Both the position numbers and the translations under genes were made by a program. From an uncultured Eubacteriales bacterium (lineage in GTDB: Bacteria; Bacillota_A; Clostridia; Oscillospirales; Oscillospiraceae): DNA of 45,210 nt. Below the pieces are notes generated by a model. That model did not search any database. It was not told where the DNA came from and saw nothing but the letters and a program-made list of their open reading frames with translations. Location: the NCBI GenBank assembly GCA_900319835.1, contig ONPY01000007.1, positions 1-45,210 on the forward strand, written 5' to 3'. This document shows positions 38,764 through 45,210 of the stretch, piece by piece; the stretch's first letter is position 1, and the number at the start of each line of letters is the position of its first letter.

Positions 38764-39673
38764 AAATATCCAGAATGCCCAGAATGACGATGCCCGCCAC
38801 CACGGTGGCGATAGACAGATAGTGCTTGACAGAGAGCTTTTCCTTGAGGAAAATGCGGCTCCAGAGCACGGAGGCCACGCAGTAGCTGGAGATGATGGGG
38901 GCGGCGAAGGCCACATGCTCGGAATCGGCCAACGCATAGATATAGAAGAACTGGCCGATGGTCTCAAAGACGGCGCCGGTGTACTTGGGGGCTTCCTGCC
39001 TGGCAATCAGCTTCTGCTTCTTGATCCCGAGCACGTACACGGCGCAGAGAATGCCGACCACAAGGAAGGTCAGCTCGTAGGCGCAGTTGGCGCTGTCCTC
39101 ATCCAGCACCTCCAGCACGCGGCTGTCGGCAAAGGTGCCCAGCGCGTCCAGCAGGCAGTAGATGACGGGGATCAAGATGGCGATCCAGCTCTTGGCGTAG
39201 TGGTGGTTGGAGGCGTCCTGCCGGGCGCGGCGGAGCTCCTCGTCCTCGTTGGCCTCGGTAAAGCCGAGGGCGATGACGCCGATGCACACCAGGGCCACGG
39301 CCACGAGCGCCACGGGGGGCAGATCCTCGCCGATGCCCACGGTGATAAAGGTCAGCACCGCGACAATGGCGCCGGAGCTGTTGCAGATGGGGGAGGAGAT
39401 GGAGAGCTCGATGTACCTGAGACCGAGATAGCCGATGGCCATGGAGAGAATGTACAGCATGGAGACCGGCAGGTAGGTCAGAATGACGTGCCAGCTCATT
39501 TCCACGCCGCCCGCAAAGATTTCATATGCGGCGTGCAGGCCCATGACGACGCCCACCGCCGTCACCATTTTCAGGTGGGAGTACTTGTCCTCAGCGTCCT
39601 GACAGCCGATCTTGGAGAACAGGTCAGAGCCGCTCCAGCAGAGCAGCGCGATGATTGCGAAGGTAAACCACAT
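38762..39673 (-). CDS. EamA/DMT-superfamily transporter
   Basis: A 303-residue membrane protein with about ten helices and two related halves, the second being AVFETIGQFFYIYALADSEHVAFAAPIISSYCVASVLWSRIFLKEKLSVKHYLSIATVVAGIVIL, a clear EamA signature in overall pattern. Family members export amino acids or other metabolites; the substrate is unknown. The start at 39673 (MWFTFAII) begins the first helix; the ribosome site is modest. A promoter lies upstream. Its stop codon falls at the edge of the tandem repeat before pyrH. Confidence 0.82.
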   Translation of the reverse strand: MWFTFAIIALLCWSGSDLFSKIGCQDAEDKYSHLKMVTAVGVVMGLHAAYEIFAGGVEMSWHVILTYLPVSMLYILSMAIGYLGLRYIELSISSPICNSSGAIVAVLTFITVGIGEDLPPVALVAVALVCIGVIALGFTEANEDEELRRARQDASNHHYAKSWIAILIPVIYCLLDALGTFADSRVLEVLDEDSANCAYELTFLVVGILCAVYVLGIKKQKLIARQEAPKYTGAVFETIGQFFYIYALADSEHVAFAAPIISSYCVASVLWSRIFLKEKLSVKHYLSIATVVAGIVILGILDI

Positions 39674-39725
39674 AAATTCCGATTGCCTCTCTTGCTTTTG
39701 TATCAGGGTTTTTATATCTTTCAAG

Positions 39726-39754
39726 ATTCTACCACAGAGCGGGAGGTTTGACAA
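39726..39754 (-). promoter_or_regulatory. Sigma-A-type promoter for the EamA gene
   Basis: Minus strand TTGTCA (39754-39749), 17-base spacer, TAGAAT (39731-39726). The overlapping palindrome TTTGAC-AAC-GTCAAA (39747-39761) could be an operator and lies between this gene and spoIIGA. Confidence 0.55.
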
Positions 39755-39833
39755 CGTCAAATCTCCCGATTTGCGCTTTTCCCCTCTGACGCTTCTGACA
39801 AAAACCGCGGCCGCGCCGTGGTAGACTGTGGGC

Positions 39834-40634
39834 ATGAAAATCCTCTACGCCGATTCTCTCTTCGCCCTCAGCCTGCTGACGGACTACCTGCTGTGCCTCT
39901 CCGCCGGGCGGCTCTGCGGTCTGACGCTGCGGCGCGGGCGCTATCTCGCGGCGGCGGCGCTGGGGGCCGTGTATGCAGTGGCGGTGTTTCTGCCGGGGCT
40001 GGGGTGGCTGGCTCTGCCGGTGATGCAGCTGGTCTTTGCGGGGCTGATGGGGCTGATCGCCTTCGGCGGGGAGGAGCGGCTGCTGCGCTGTCTGGCGGCG
40101 CTGCTGGCCCTGTCGGCCACCTTCGGCGGTATGGTCTGGGCCGTCTTTCTCCGCAGCTCCGGCGCGCCCCGGCTGTCGGTGCTGGCGGGGGTCTTCTTGG
40201 CCTGCTACGCGGTGCTGACGCTGCTCTCCCGCACGCGGCGCCGCCGCGCGGACGCCCGGCTCACAAAGGCCGCCCTCACCCTCGCGGGGCGGGAGGTCTC
40301 CTTCCCCGTGCTGCTGGATACCGGCAACTGTCTGACCGATCCCGTCACCGGGGCCAGGGTGCTGGTGGTCGCGCCGGAGGCGCTCGCGCCGCTGCTGCCG
40401 GAAAAGGCGGAGATCCTCGCGCTGACCGACCCGGTGGAGCTGGCGGCGCGCCTCGGCGCGCTGCCGGGTCTGCGCGGGCGGGCGCGGCTGCTCGCCTGCG
40501 CGACCGTGGGCGGGAAGGGGATGCTCGCCGCCCTGCGGCCGGACACGGCACAGGTGGACGGCAAGCCCCGGCCGGGTCTGCTCGCCGCCGTCTCCCCCGC
40601 CGCCCGCGGCGAGGGCTTTGAGGGAATCTATTGA
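39834..40634 (+). CDS. spoIIGA: Sporulation sigma-E processing peptidase
   Basis: SpoIIGA is the membrane aspartic protease that cuts the pro-sequence from pro-sigma-E once SpoIIR signals from the forespore. The 266-residue protein has five N-terminal membrane helices (about 5-25, 33-52, 56-76, 84-103, 107-127) and a C-terminal protease part with the catalytic aspartate in [13 protein letters not shown]. The ATG at 39834 begins [11 protein letters not shown], as in relatives; a GTG two codons earlier is possible. No good ribosome site is seen. It precedes sigE, as in Bacillus, but with about 250 bases of repeats between. Confidence 0.92.
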   Translation: MKILYADSLFALSLLTDYLLCLSAGRLCGLTLRRGRYLAAAALGAVYAVAVFLPGLGWLALPVMQLVFAGLMGLIAFGGEERLLRCLAALLALSATFGGMVWAVFLRSSGAPRLSVLAGVFLACYAVLTLLSRTRRRRADARLTKAALTLAGREVSFPVLLDTGNCLTDPVTGARVLVVAPEALAPLLPEKAEILALTDPVELAARLGALPGLRGRARLLACATVGGKGMLAALRPDTAQVDGKPRPGLLAAVSPAARGEGFEGIY

Positions 40635-40881
40635 GTGTGGAGGATGGAGTTTGGAGTGTGGAGTGAAGGCGTCCGCAGCGCGGACAATCAAAACCGATCC
40701 CCCAGTCAGCTTCGCTGACAGCCCCCTTTACGGAAAGGGGGCCATGAAGAGACTTCTCACATGCCTCCCTTTGAGAAAGGGAGGTGCCCCGAAGGGGCGG
40801 AGGGATCGGATTCCCATCTGCGCCGCAGACGCACCACAACGCCACCCTCCACACGCCAAACTGCCAGAAAGGAGCATGTCT
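40635..40881. repeat. R3 repeats between spoIIGA and sigE
   Basis: Bases 40698-40743 carry GATCCCCCAGTCAGC-TTC-GCTGACAG plus CCCCCTTTACGG-AAAGGGGG; bases 40760-40812 carry the mirror-type unit CCTCCCTTTGAGAAAGGGAGG then GGCGGAGGGATCGG. The halves are in the opposite order to those at 32207-32342. No gene is present; the sigE frame stays open through it but is not translated. Confidence 0.75.
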
Positions 40882-41604
40882 ATGTTGTGCAAGCCCCAGG
40901 TGTTTTTTCTCAGAGAGCAGCTGCTGGCCATTCTCGGCATCCAGCCGCCGCCGGTTTTTTACATCGGCGGCAGCGACGTGCTGCCGCCGCCCCTGGAGCG
41001 GGAGAAGGAGGAAAAGGCCATCGCCGCCCTGGAGGCGGGAGACGACGCCGCACGCCGCACGCTCATTGAGCACAATCTGCGCCTTGTGGTCTACATCGCC
41101 AAGCGCTTTGAAAACACCGGCATCCACATCGAGGATCTGATCTCCATCGGCACGATCGGACTGATCAAGGCGGTCAACACCTTCAACTCCGGCAAGAACA
41201 TCAAGCTGGCCACCTATGCCAGCCGCTGTATCGAAAACGAGATCCTCATGGTGCTGCGCAAGTCCGGCGCCCAGCGCACGGAGCTGAGCTTTGACGAGCC
41301 GCTCAACACCGACTGGGACGGGAACGAGCTGCTGCTGTCCGACATTCTGGGCACCGACGAGGACGAGGTCTGCCGCGCGCTTGAGGACGACGCGGAAAAG
41401 CGCATGGTCCTGGAGGCGGTGGACACGCTGGAGGGCCGGGAAAAGGAGATCATCTCCCTGCGCTTCGGCCTGCGTGACGGGCGGGAGTATACCCAGAAGG
41501 AGGTGGCGGAGCTGCTGGGGATCTCCCAGAGCTACATCAGCCGCCTGGAAAAGCGCATCCTGACAAGACTCCGCCGGGAGATGCTGCGCCTGCTGCAGGT
41601 GTGA
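40882..41604 (+). CDS. sigE: RNA polymerase sporulation sigma factor SigE (pro-sigma-E)
   Basis: Mother-cell sigma factor, made as an inactive precursor. The 240-residue protein keeps the pro-sequence (about 1-27, [11 protein letters not shown] amphipathic) and the cleavage region [13 protein letters not shown], where the Bacillus protein has YYIGGSEALPPPL. Region 2 is [38 protein letters not shown], and region 4 is [23 protein letters not shown]. The ATG at 40882 is preferred since AAAGGAG sits 7 bases upstream; the ATG at 40876 is too close. The sigG gene that often follows is not here. Confidence 0.96.
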   Translation: MLCKPQVFFLREQLLAILGIQPPPVFYIGGSDVLPPPLEREKEEKAIAALEAGDDAARRTLIEHNLRLVVYIAKRFENTGIHIEDLISIGTIGLIKAVNTFNSGKNIKLATYASRCIENEILMVLRKSGAQRTELSFDEPLNTDWDGNELLLSDILGTDEDEVCRALEDDAEKRMVLEAVDTLEGREKEIISLRFGLRDGREYTQKEVAELLGISQSYISRLEKRILTRLRREMLRLLQV

Positions 41605-41610
41605 TTGCAA

Positions 41611-41640
41611 TTGACAAGCCGGGGCGGGGGTCGCTATAAT
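41611..41640 (+). promoter_or_regulatory. Consensus sigma-A promoter for pgi
   Basis: TTGACA (41611-41616), 18-base spacer, TATAAT (41635-41640). Both hexamers are perfect; it starts only 7 bases after the sigE stop. Confidence 0.8.
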
Positions 41641-41680
41641 AGATGTGTTAGACTTAAAAAACACATCAGGAGGCATTCTC

Positions 41681-42955
41681 ATGGTTAAAGTAGATTGCTC
41701 TGGAGCCGAGTCCTTTTTCACCAAGGCCGGCCCCGACTATGCCCTCGCCGCCCTCGCCCACAAGACCCTGGCGGAGAAATCCGGCCTCGGCGCGGACTTC
41801 ACCGGCTGGATGGAACTGCCCCAGCGCATCAAGGACACGGAACTGGACGCCATCGTCGCCGCCGCGGAACTGATCCGCTCCCGCTCGCAGGCTCTGGTGG
41901 TGATCGGCATCGGCGGCTCCTACCTCGGCGCGAGAGGCGCCATCGAGCTTCTCAAGCCCCGGCCCGGCAAGGGCGACCCCAAGGTCTTCTTCATGGGCAA
42001 CACCCTCTCCGTCGACGCCCTGAACGACACCATCGAGGCCCTGGGCGACATGGACTTTGACGTGAACGTCATCTCCAAGTCCGGCACCACGATGGAGCCC
42101 GCGGTCTCCTTCCGCATCTTCCGCGAGCTGCTGCACAAGAAGTACGGCGCGGACGCCGACAAGCACATCTTCGCCACCACCGACGCCAAGCGCGGCGTGC
42201 TCAAATCCCTCGCGGATCAGAGCGGCTGGCCCTGCTTTGTGGTGCCCGACGACGTGGGCGGCCGCTTCAGCGTGCTGTCCGCCGTGGGCCTGCTGCCCAT
42301 GGCCGTGGCCGGCATCGATGTCAGGCGCGTCATCGACGCCGCCATCGCCGAGCTCAAGGCCCTCGACCTGCGTTCCCCCGAAAACCCCGCCTGGCAGTAT
42401 GCCGCGGCGCGCCAGCACCTGTACCAGAAGGGCTACGGCGTGGAGATCCTGGGCTGCTACGAGCCCAGCTTCCGCTTCATGGCCGAGTGGTGGAAGCAGC
42501 TCTACGGCGAGAGCGAGGGCAAGGACGGCAAGGGCATCTTCCCCGCCTCCGTGGAGTTTACCGCCGACCTGCACTCCATGGGCCAGTACATCCAGCAGGG
42601 TCCCCGGATGCTGATGGAGTCCATCGTCCGCTTCACCGAGAGCCGCACGTCCTTCCCCTTCCCCGTTGAGGAGTCCAACGCAGACGGCCTGAACTACCTG
42701 GCCGGCCGCGACATCAGCGAGATCTGCCGCGTGGCGGCCGACGCCGTGCGCGAGGCCCATGTCTCCGGCGGTGTGCCGAACCTGGTCATCGAGGTTCCCA
42801 GGCGGGACGAAGAGGGCTTTGCCGCCCTGGTCTGCTTCTTCGAGGTGGCCTGCGCCATCTCCGGCTACATGTCCCGGGTCAACCCCTTCGACCAGCCGGG
42901 CGTGGAGGCCTACAAGAAGAACATGTTCCGCATGCTGGGCAAGCCCGGCGCTTAA
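41681..42955 (+). CDS. pgi: Glucose-6-phosphate isomerase
   Basis: Pgi interconverts glucose-6-phosphate and fructose-6-phosphate. The 424-residue protein is of the shorter Firmicutes type. Two SIS domains carry VVIGIGGSYLGARG and the phosphate-binding SKSGTT, followed by the catalytic VPDDVGGRFSVLSAVGLLP and ESNADGLNYLAG, and the C-terminal INPFDQPGVE-like VNPFDQPGVEAYK with the catalytic lysine. AGGAGG upstream of the ATG. Its promoter matches consensus, as expected of a highly expressed glycolytic gene. Confidence 0.97.
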   Translation: MVKVDCSGAESFFTKAGPDYALAALAHKTLAEKSGLGADFTGWMELPQRIKDTELDAIVAAAELIRSRSQALVVIGIGGSYLGARGAIELLKPRPGKGDPKVFFMGNTLSVDALNDTIEALGDMDFDVNVISKSGTTMEPAVSFRIFRELLHKKYGADADKHIFATTDAKRGVLKSLADQSGWPCFVVPDDVGGRFSVLSAVGLLPMAVAGIDVRRVIDAAIAELKALDLRSPENPAWQYAAARQHLYQKGYGVEILGCYEPSFRFMAEWWKQLYGESEGKDGKGIFPASVEFTADLHSMGQYIQQGPRMLMESIVRFTESRTSFPFPVEESNADGLNYLAGRDISEICRVAADAVREAHVSGGVPNLVIEVPRRDEEGFAALVCFFEVACAISGYMSRVNPFDQPGVEAYKKNMFRMLGKPGA

Positions 42956-42969
42956 GTTTACACACAGCC

Positions 42970-43001
42970 AAAAGACCGCCCCGAGAAGGGCGGTCTTTTT
43001 T
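42970..43001. terminator. Bidirectional terminator between pgi and lysC
   Basis: AAAAGACCGCCC / GGGCGGTCTTTT, a 12-bp stem with loop CGAGAA and T runs on both strands; it reaches the lysC stop codon. Confidence 0.85.
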
Positions 43002-43975
43002 CAGGTCTCCGTGTACTGCGGCAGGATCAGCTTTTCGTGCAGCAGGGCCATGGCGCGCTCCTGCTCGTCGGGGGCCACGGTGACAAAGAGGGCGTTTTCC
43101 TCCAGGCCGCCGTCCAGCACGGCCACGCCCTCCCGGGCCAGCGCCAGCACCGCCACCGACAGCGCCCCCGCGCCGCAGCCCCTGCCCGCCAGGGTCAGCC
43201 GTCCCGCTCCGGCGGTAAGCCCGGCAAACTGCGGGCGCTGCCCCTCCGGCAAAAACCGCAGACGGGTGCCCGGCCCCTGCGTGAAGGAGGACAGCAGGCT
43301 CAGCGGCACCTGGTTTGCCATGGCAAGCTCCACGGATTTCGGGTGCAGCACCTGCGCCCCCGCCTTCGCCAGGGCCAGCATATCCCGGAAATCCACCGTC
43401 TCCAGGCGCCGGGCCTGCTTGAGACGGCGGGGGTCGGCGGTATAGACACCGTCCACGTCGGTGTAGATCTCACACCCGTCCGCCTCCAGCGCGGCGGCCA
43501 GGGCCACCGCCGTGGTGTCCGAGCCGCCGCGGCCCAGACTGGTCACGTCCCCCCGGGCGCAGATCCCCTGAAAGCCGGTGACCACGGGGACACGGCCCCG
43601 GCTGAGCTCCGCGCGGATCCTCCCCGGGGCCACAAGGCGGATCTCCCCCGCGCCGTACTGTCCGTCGGTCAGCACGCCGGCCTGCCAGCCGGTGAGCGAC
43701 ACGGCCTCCAGCCCCAGCTCCTGCATGGCCATCACCAAAAGGGCGGCGGCCTGCTGCTCCCCGGTGGTGACAAGCGCGTCCAGCTCGCGCTTGGGCGGCG
43801 CCGCGCTCACCTCCTGCGCGCGGCGGGAGAGGCTGTCGGTGGTGTCGCCCATGGCGGAGACCACGACCACCAGCTCCTCCTCCCGGCGGCGCCGGTCCAG
43901 GCAGCGCTCCGCCACGCGGCGCAGGCGCTCAAAGTCCTTGAGCGAGCTGCCGCCGAATTTTTGTACGATCAACAT
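43001..43975 (-). CDS. Aspartate kinase with shortened regulatory domain
   Basis: Aspartokinase, first step to lysine, threonine and methionine. The catalytic part is complete: KFGGSSL at 6-12, VVSAMGDTTDSL, TTGEQQAAALL, GFQGI, LGRGGSDTTAVALA, TDVDGVYTADPR and VLHPKSVELA. Total length is 324, about 80 short of the usual 400 or more, so only around 80 residues remain for the ACT regulatory region, room for one ACT unit rather than two. Feedback control may therefore be lost or altered (inference). GGGGGAA precedes the ATG. A paralogue with full ACT domains may exist elsewhere. Confidence 0.9.
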   Translation of the reverse strand: MLIVQKFGGSSLKDFERLRRVAERCLDRRRREEELVVVVSAMGDTTDSLSRRAQEVSAAPPKRELDALVTTGEQQAAALLVMAMQELGLEAVSLTGWQAGVLTDGQYGAGEIRLVAPGRIRAELSRGRVPVVTGFQGICARGDVTSLGRGGSDTTAVALAAALEADGCEIYTDVDGVYTADPRRLKQARRLETVDFRDMLALAKAGAQVLHPKSVELAMANQVPLSLLSSFTQGPGTRLRFLPEGQRPQFAGLTAGAGRLTLAGRGCGAGALSVAVLALAREGVAVLDGGLEENALFVTVAPDEQERAMALLHEKLILPQYTET

Positions 43976-43987
43976 ATCGGTTCCCCC

Positions 43988-44055
43988 AAAAGGCCCGCCG
44001 CGGCGGGCCCGAAAAGTCAGAATGCCGGGAGAGGCTCCCGACCTAGACTATTATA
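43988..44055 (-). promoter_or_regulatory. lysC-type promoter -10 and structured leader
   Basis: On the minus strand a TATAAT (44055-44050) with no clear -35 starts a leader of about 68 bases. The leader has two hairpins: CGGGAG-CCT-CTCCCG (44040-44026) and the 18-base palindrome GGCCCGCCGCGGCGGGCC (44009-43992), the latter followed by TTTT (43991-43988), about 10 bases before the start codon. It resembles an attenuator; it is too short for the lysine riboswitch. Confidence 0.45.
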
Positions 44056-44139
44056 TTCCGTTTTCCGCGGGCAGGTCCGCGTTTCGTTTTCCCCGGAAGC
44101 GGGCATACTGTCTTATCTGACAAACAAGGGGGGACCGCC

Positions 44140-45210
44140 GTGCCGGACAAGCTGGCAAAGAGCCTCTACCTGCTGCTGACGGCGGCTGGGACGGTGGGCG
44201 CGCTGTGGCTGGGCGTGCGCTTTCTGCTGCCCTGGACCGCCCCCTTTCTCGCCGCCTGGGTGCTGGCGGCCCTGCTGGAAAAGCCGGTGGCCTTTCTCTG
44301 CCGGCACGGCTGGCGGCGCGGGGCGGCGGCGGGGCTCTGCACGGCGCTGGCCCTGGGCCTGCTGCTCTGGGGTCTGGCCGCGCTGGCCTGGAAGGGCGTG
44401 GGGGCGCTGACGGAGTTTGTCCAGCAGCTGCCGCAGCTGATGGAGGCTCTGCAGGCCAGGCTGGGCGCCTGGCAGCGCGCGCTGGAGGTCGGCATCCGGA
44501 ATGCCCCCGCCGGCAGCGCCGTCTTCTTTGAGCAGGGCCTGAGCGCCCTCAACGCGGCCCTCTCCGCCCTGCCGGGGGAGGTCTCCCGCGCGGCGCTGGG
44601 CTTTCTCAGCCGTACCGCCCAGGCAAGCCCCGACACGGCGCTCTTCTTTGTCACGGTGGCTCTCGGCACCTATTTTCTCTCCGCCGCCTTCCCCACGGTC
44701 CGCGCCTTTCTGCTGGCCCAGCTGCCGGACGCCCTGCGCCGCAGGCTGGAGGGCGTGGGGGCGGATCTCCGGGGCGGCTTCGGCGGTGCGCTGCGGGCCC
44801 AGGGGATTCTGCTGGCGATGACCTTCTTCCAGCTCGCGGCGGCCTTTCTGCTGCTGCGTCTCCCGGGCGCGCTGGGGCTTGCCGCGCTGACCGCGCTTGT
44901 TGACGCGCTGCCGGTCTTCGGCACCGGGATCGTGCTGCTGCCGTGGGGCCTCGCCTGTCTGCTGCTGGGGCAGACCCGGCGCGGGCTGGGCCTGCTGGTC
45001 AGCTGGGGCGTGACCGCCCTGGTGCGCAGCTTCGCCCAGGCCAAGCTCCTGGGGGATCAGATCGGGCTGGACCCCCTGGCCTCCCTGCTGAGCGTGTATG
45101 TGGGCTGGCAGGTCTGCGGCGTGTGGGGGATGCTGCTGTTTCCCATCTTCCTGATGTGTCTTGTCCAGCTCAACGAGCGGGGCGTGGTGCGGCTGTGGAA
45201 GGAAATATAA
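44140..45210 (+). CDS. AI-2E family membrane protein, YtvI-like
   Basis: A 356-residue protein with about eight helices, ending exactly at the window edge with TAA. Family evidence is the two N-terminal helices (LLLTAAGTVGALWLG, FLAAWVLAALLEKPVAF), the soluble middle segment, and the C-terminal YFLS ... ALVDALPVFGTGIVLLPWG and LGDQIGLDPLASLLSVYVGW motif. This layout, with PxxGTG in the membrane core, marks AI-2E/PF01594 proteins, and the Clostridia sporulation paralogue YtvI is the closest I can suggest. Roles in the family differ, including efflux. GTG is the start codon, preceded by AAGGGGGG. Confidence 0.85.
   Translation: MPDKLAKSLYLLLTAAGTVGALWLGVRFLLPWTAPFLAAWVLAALLEKPVAFLCRHGWRRGAAAGLCTALALGLLLWGLAALAWKGVGALTEFVQQLPQLMEALQARLGAWQRALEVGIRNAPAGSAVFFEQGLSALNAALSALPGEVSRAALGFLSRTAQASPDTALFFVTVALGTYFLSAAFPTVRAFLLAQLPDALRRRLEGVGADLRGGFGGALRAQGILLAMTFFQLAAAFLLLRLPGALGLAALTALVDALPVFGTGIVLLPWGLACLLLGQTRRGLGLLVSWGVTALVRSFAQAKLLGDQIGLDPLASLLSVYVGWQVCGVWGMLLFPIFLMCLVQLNERGVVRLWKEI

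Noticed and set aside
40618..40881. 88-codon N-terminal extension of SigE
   Set aside because: Runs through repeats; the ribosome site and homology to the known pro-sequence place the start at 40882.
43976..44139. Lysine riboswitch upstream of the aspartate kinase gene
   Set aside because: The leader of about 68 bases is too short and only simple hairpins are visible.
1..45210. CRISPR arrays, tRNA or rRNA genes, insertion sequences with transposases, prophage
   Set aside because: Looked for in the intergenic regions and none seen; the repeats are dispersed palindromes without regular spacer arrangement.

Overview
The window looks like chromosomal DNA from an anaerobic, endospore-forming member of the Clostridia, probably a GC-rich gut lineage of the Oscillospiraceae type. 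This rests on protein content: SpoIIR, SpoIIGA, pro-sigma-E, a SpoVB-type flippase, a YtvI-like membrane protein, a class III (oxygen-sensitive) ribonucleotide reductase, PolC, and the MEP isoprenoid route in a Firmicutes gene order. Many intergenic gaps carry dispersed palindromic repeats of a kind I associate with this group. No rRNA, tRNA, CRISPR array, prophage or transposase gene was seen.

Layout. 1-2.5 kb: repeats and a surface protein with Ig-like domains. 2.4-5.7 kb: a GH13 glucosidase, ispE and spoIIR. 5.7-9.4 kb: a tiny proline-rich protein, rsmE, a GT-C glycosyltransferase and a HAD phosphatase. 9.4-15.2 kb: nrdG, nrdD with a fused redoxin domain, trxB-like and a YihY-family gene, behind two NrdR-box-like sites. 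15.2-18.4 kb: an HtrA protease and a TerB-like/AAA+ ATPase. 18.4-20.9 kb: a repeat field, then a YtrA-type GntR regulator with its ABC transporter behind a perfect 16-bp palindrome. 21.1-23.6 kb: rqcP-like, hup and spoVB on the minus strand. 23.7-27.3 kb: a CotH-kinase lipoprotein-like or membrane-anchored protein plus an unknown polytopic membrane protein. 27.4-28.1 kb: a phosphoribosyltransferase. 28.1-38.6 kb: a long minus-strand housekeeping cluster running pyrH-frr-uppS-(AlkD-like)-dxr-rseP-ispG-polC. 38.7-39.7 kb: an EamA transporter. 39.8-41.6 kb: spoIIGA and sigE. 41.7-45.2 kb: pgi, a short aspartate kinase and a YtvI-like protein that ends exactly at the window edge.

How genes work together. 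SpoIIR, SpoIIGA and pro-sigma-E are the signal, the protease and the substrate of one forespore-to-mother-cell checkpoint, and all three are here, though 35 kb apart. Dxr, IspE and IspG are three enzymes of the MEP pathway, and UppS uses its product to make the undecaprenyl carrier that GT-C enzymes and flippases depend on. NrdG, NrdD-redoxin and the TrxB-like flavoprotein form a plausible NADPH-to-deoxynucleotide electron chain under NrdR control.

The least ordinary items are: the nrd locus architecture; an AlkD-like gene sitting in the usual cdsA slot and translationally coupled to uppS; two 68-bp palindromes of identical length with GTAGGGG ends; several other dispersed repeat families, some supplying or touching stop codons; the perfect operator-like palindrome of the ytr-type operon; and the CotH/membrane-protein pair. 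I did not see a clear novel defence or multi-gene accessory system. Coordinates and promoter calls were made by eye.
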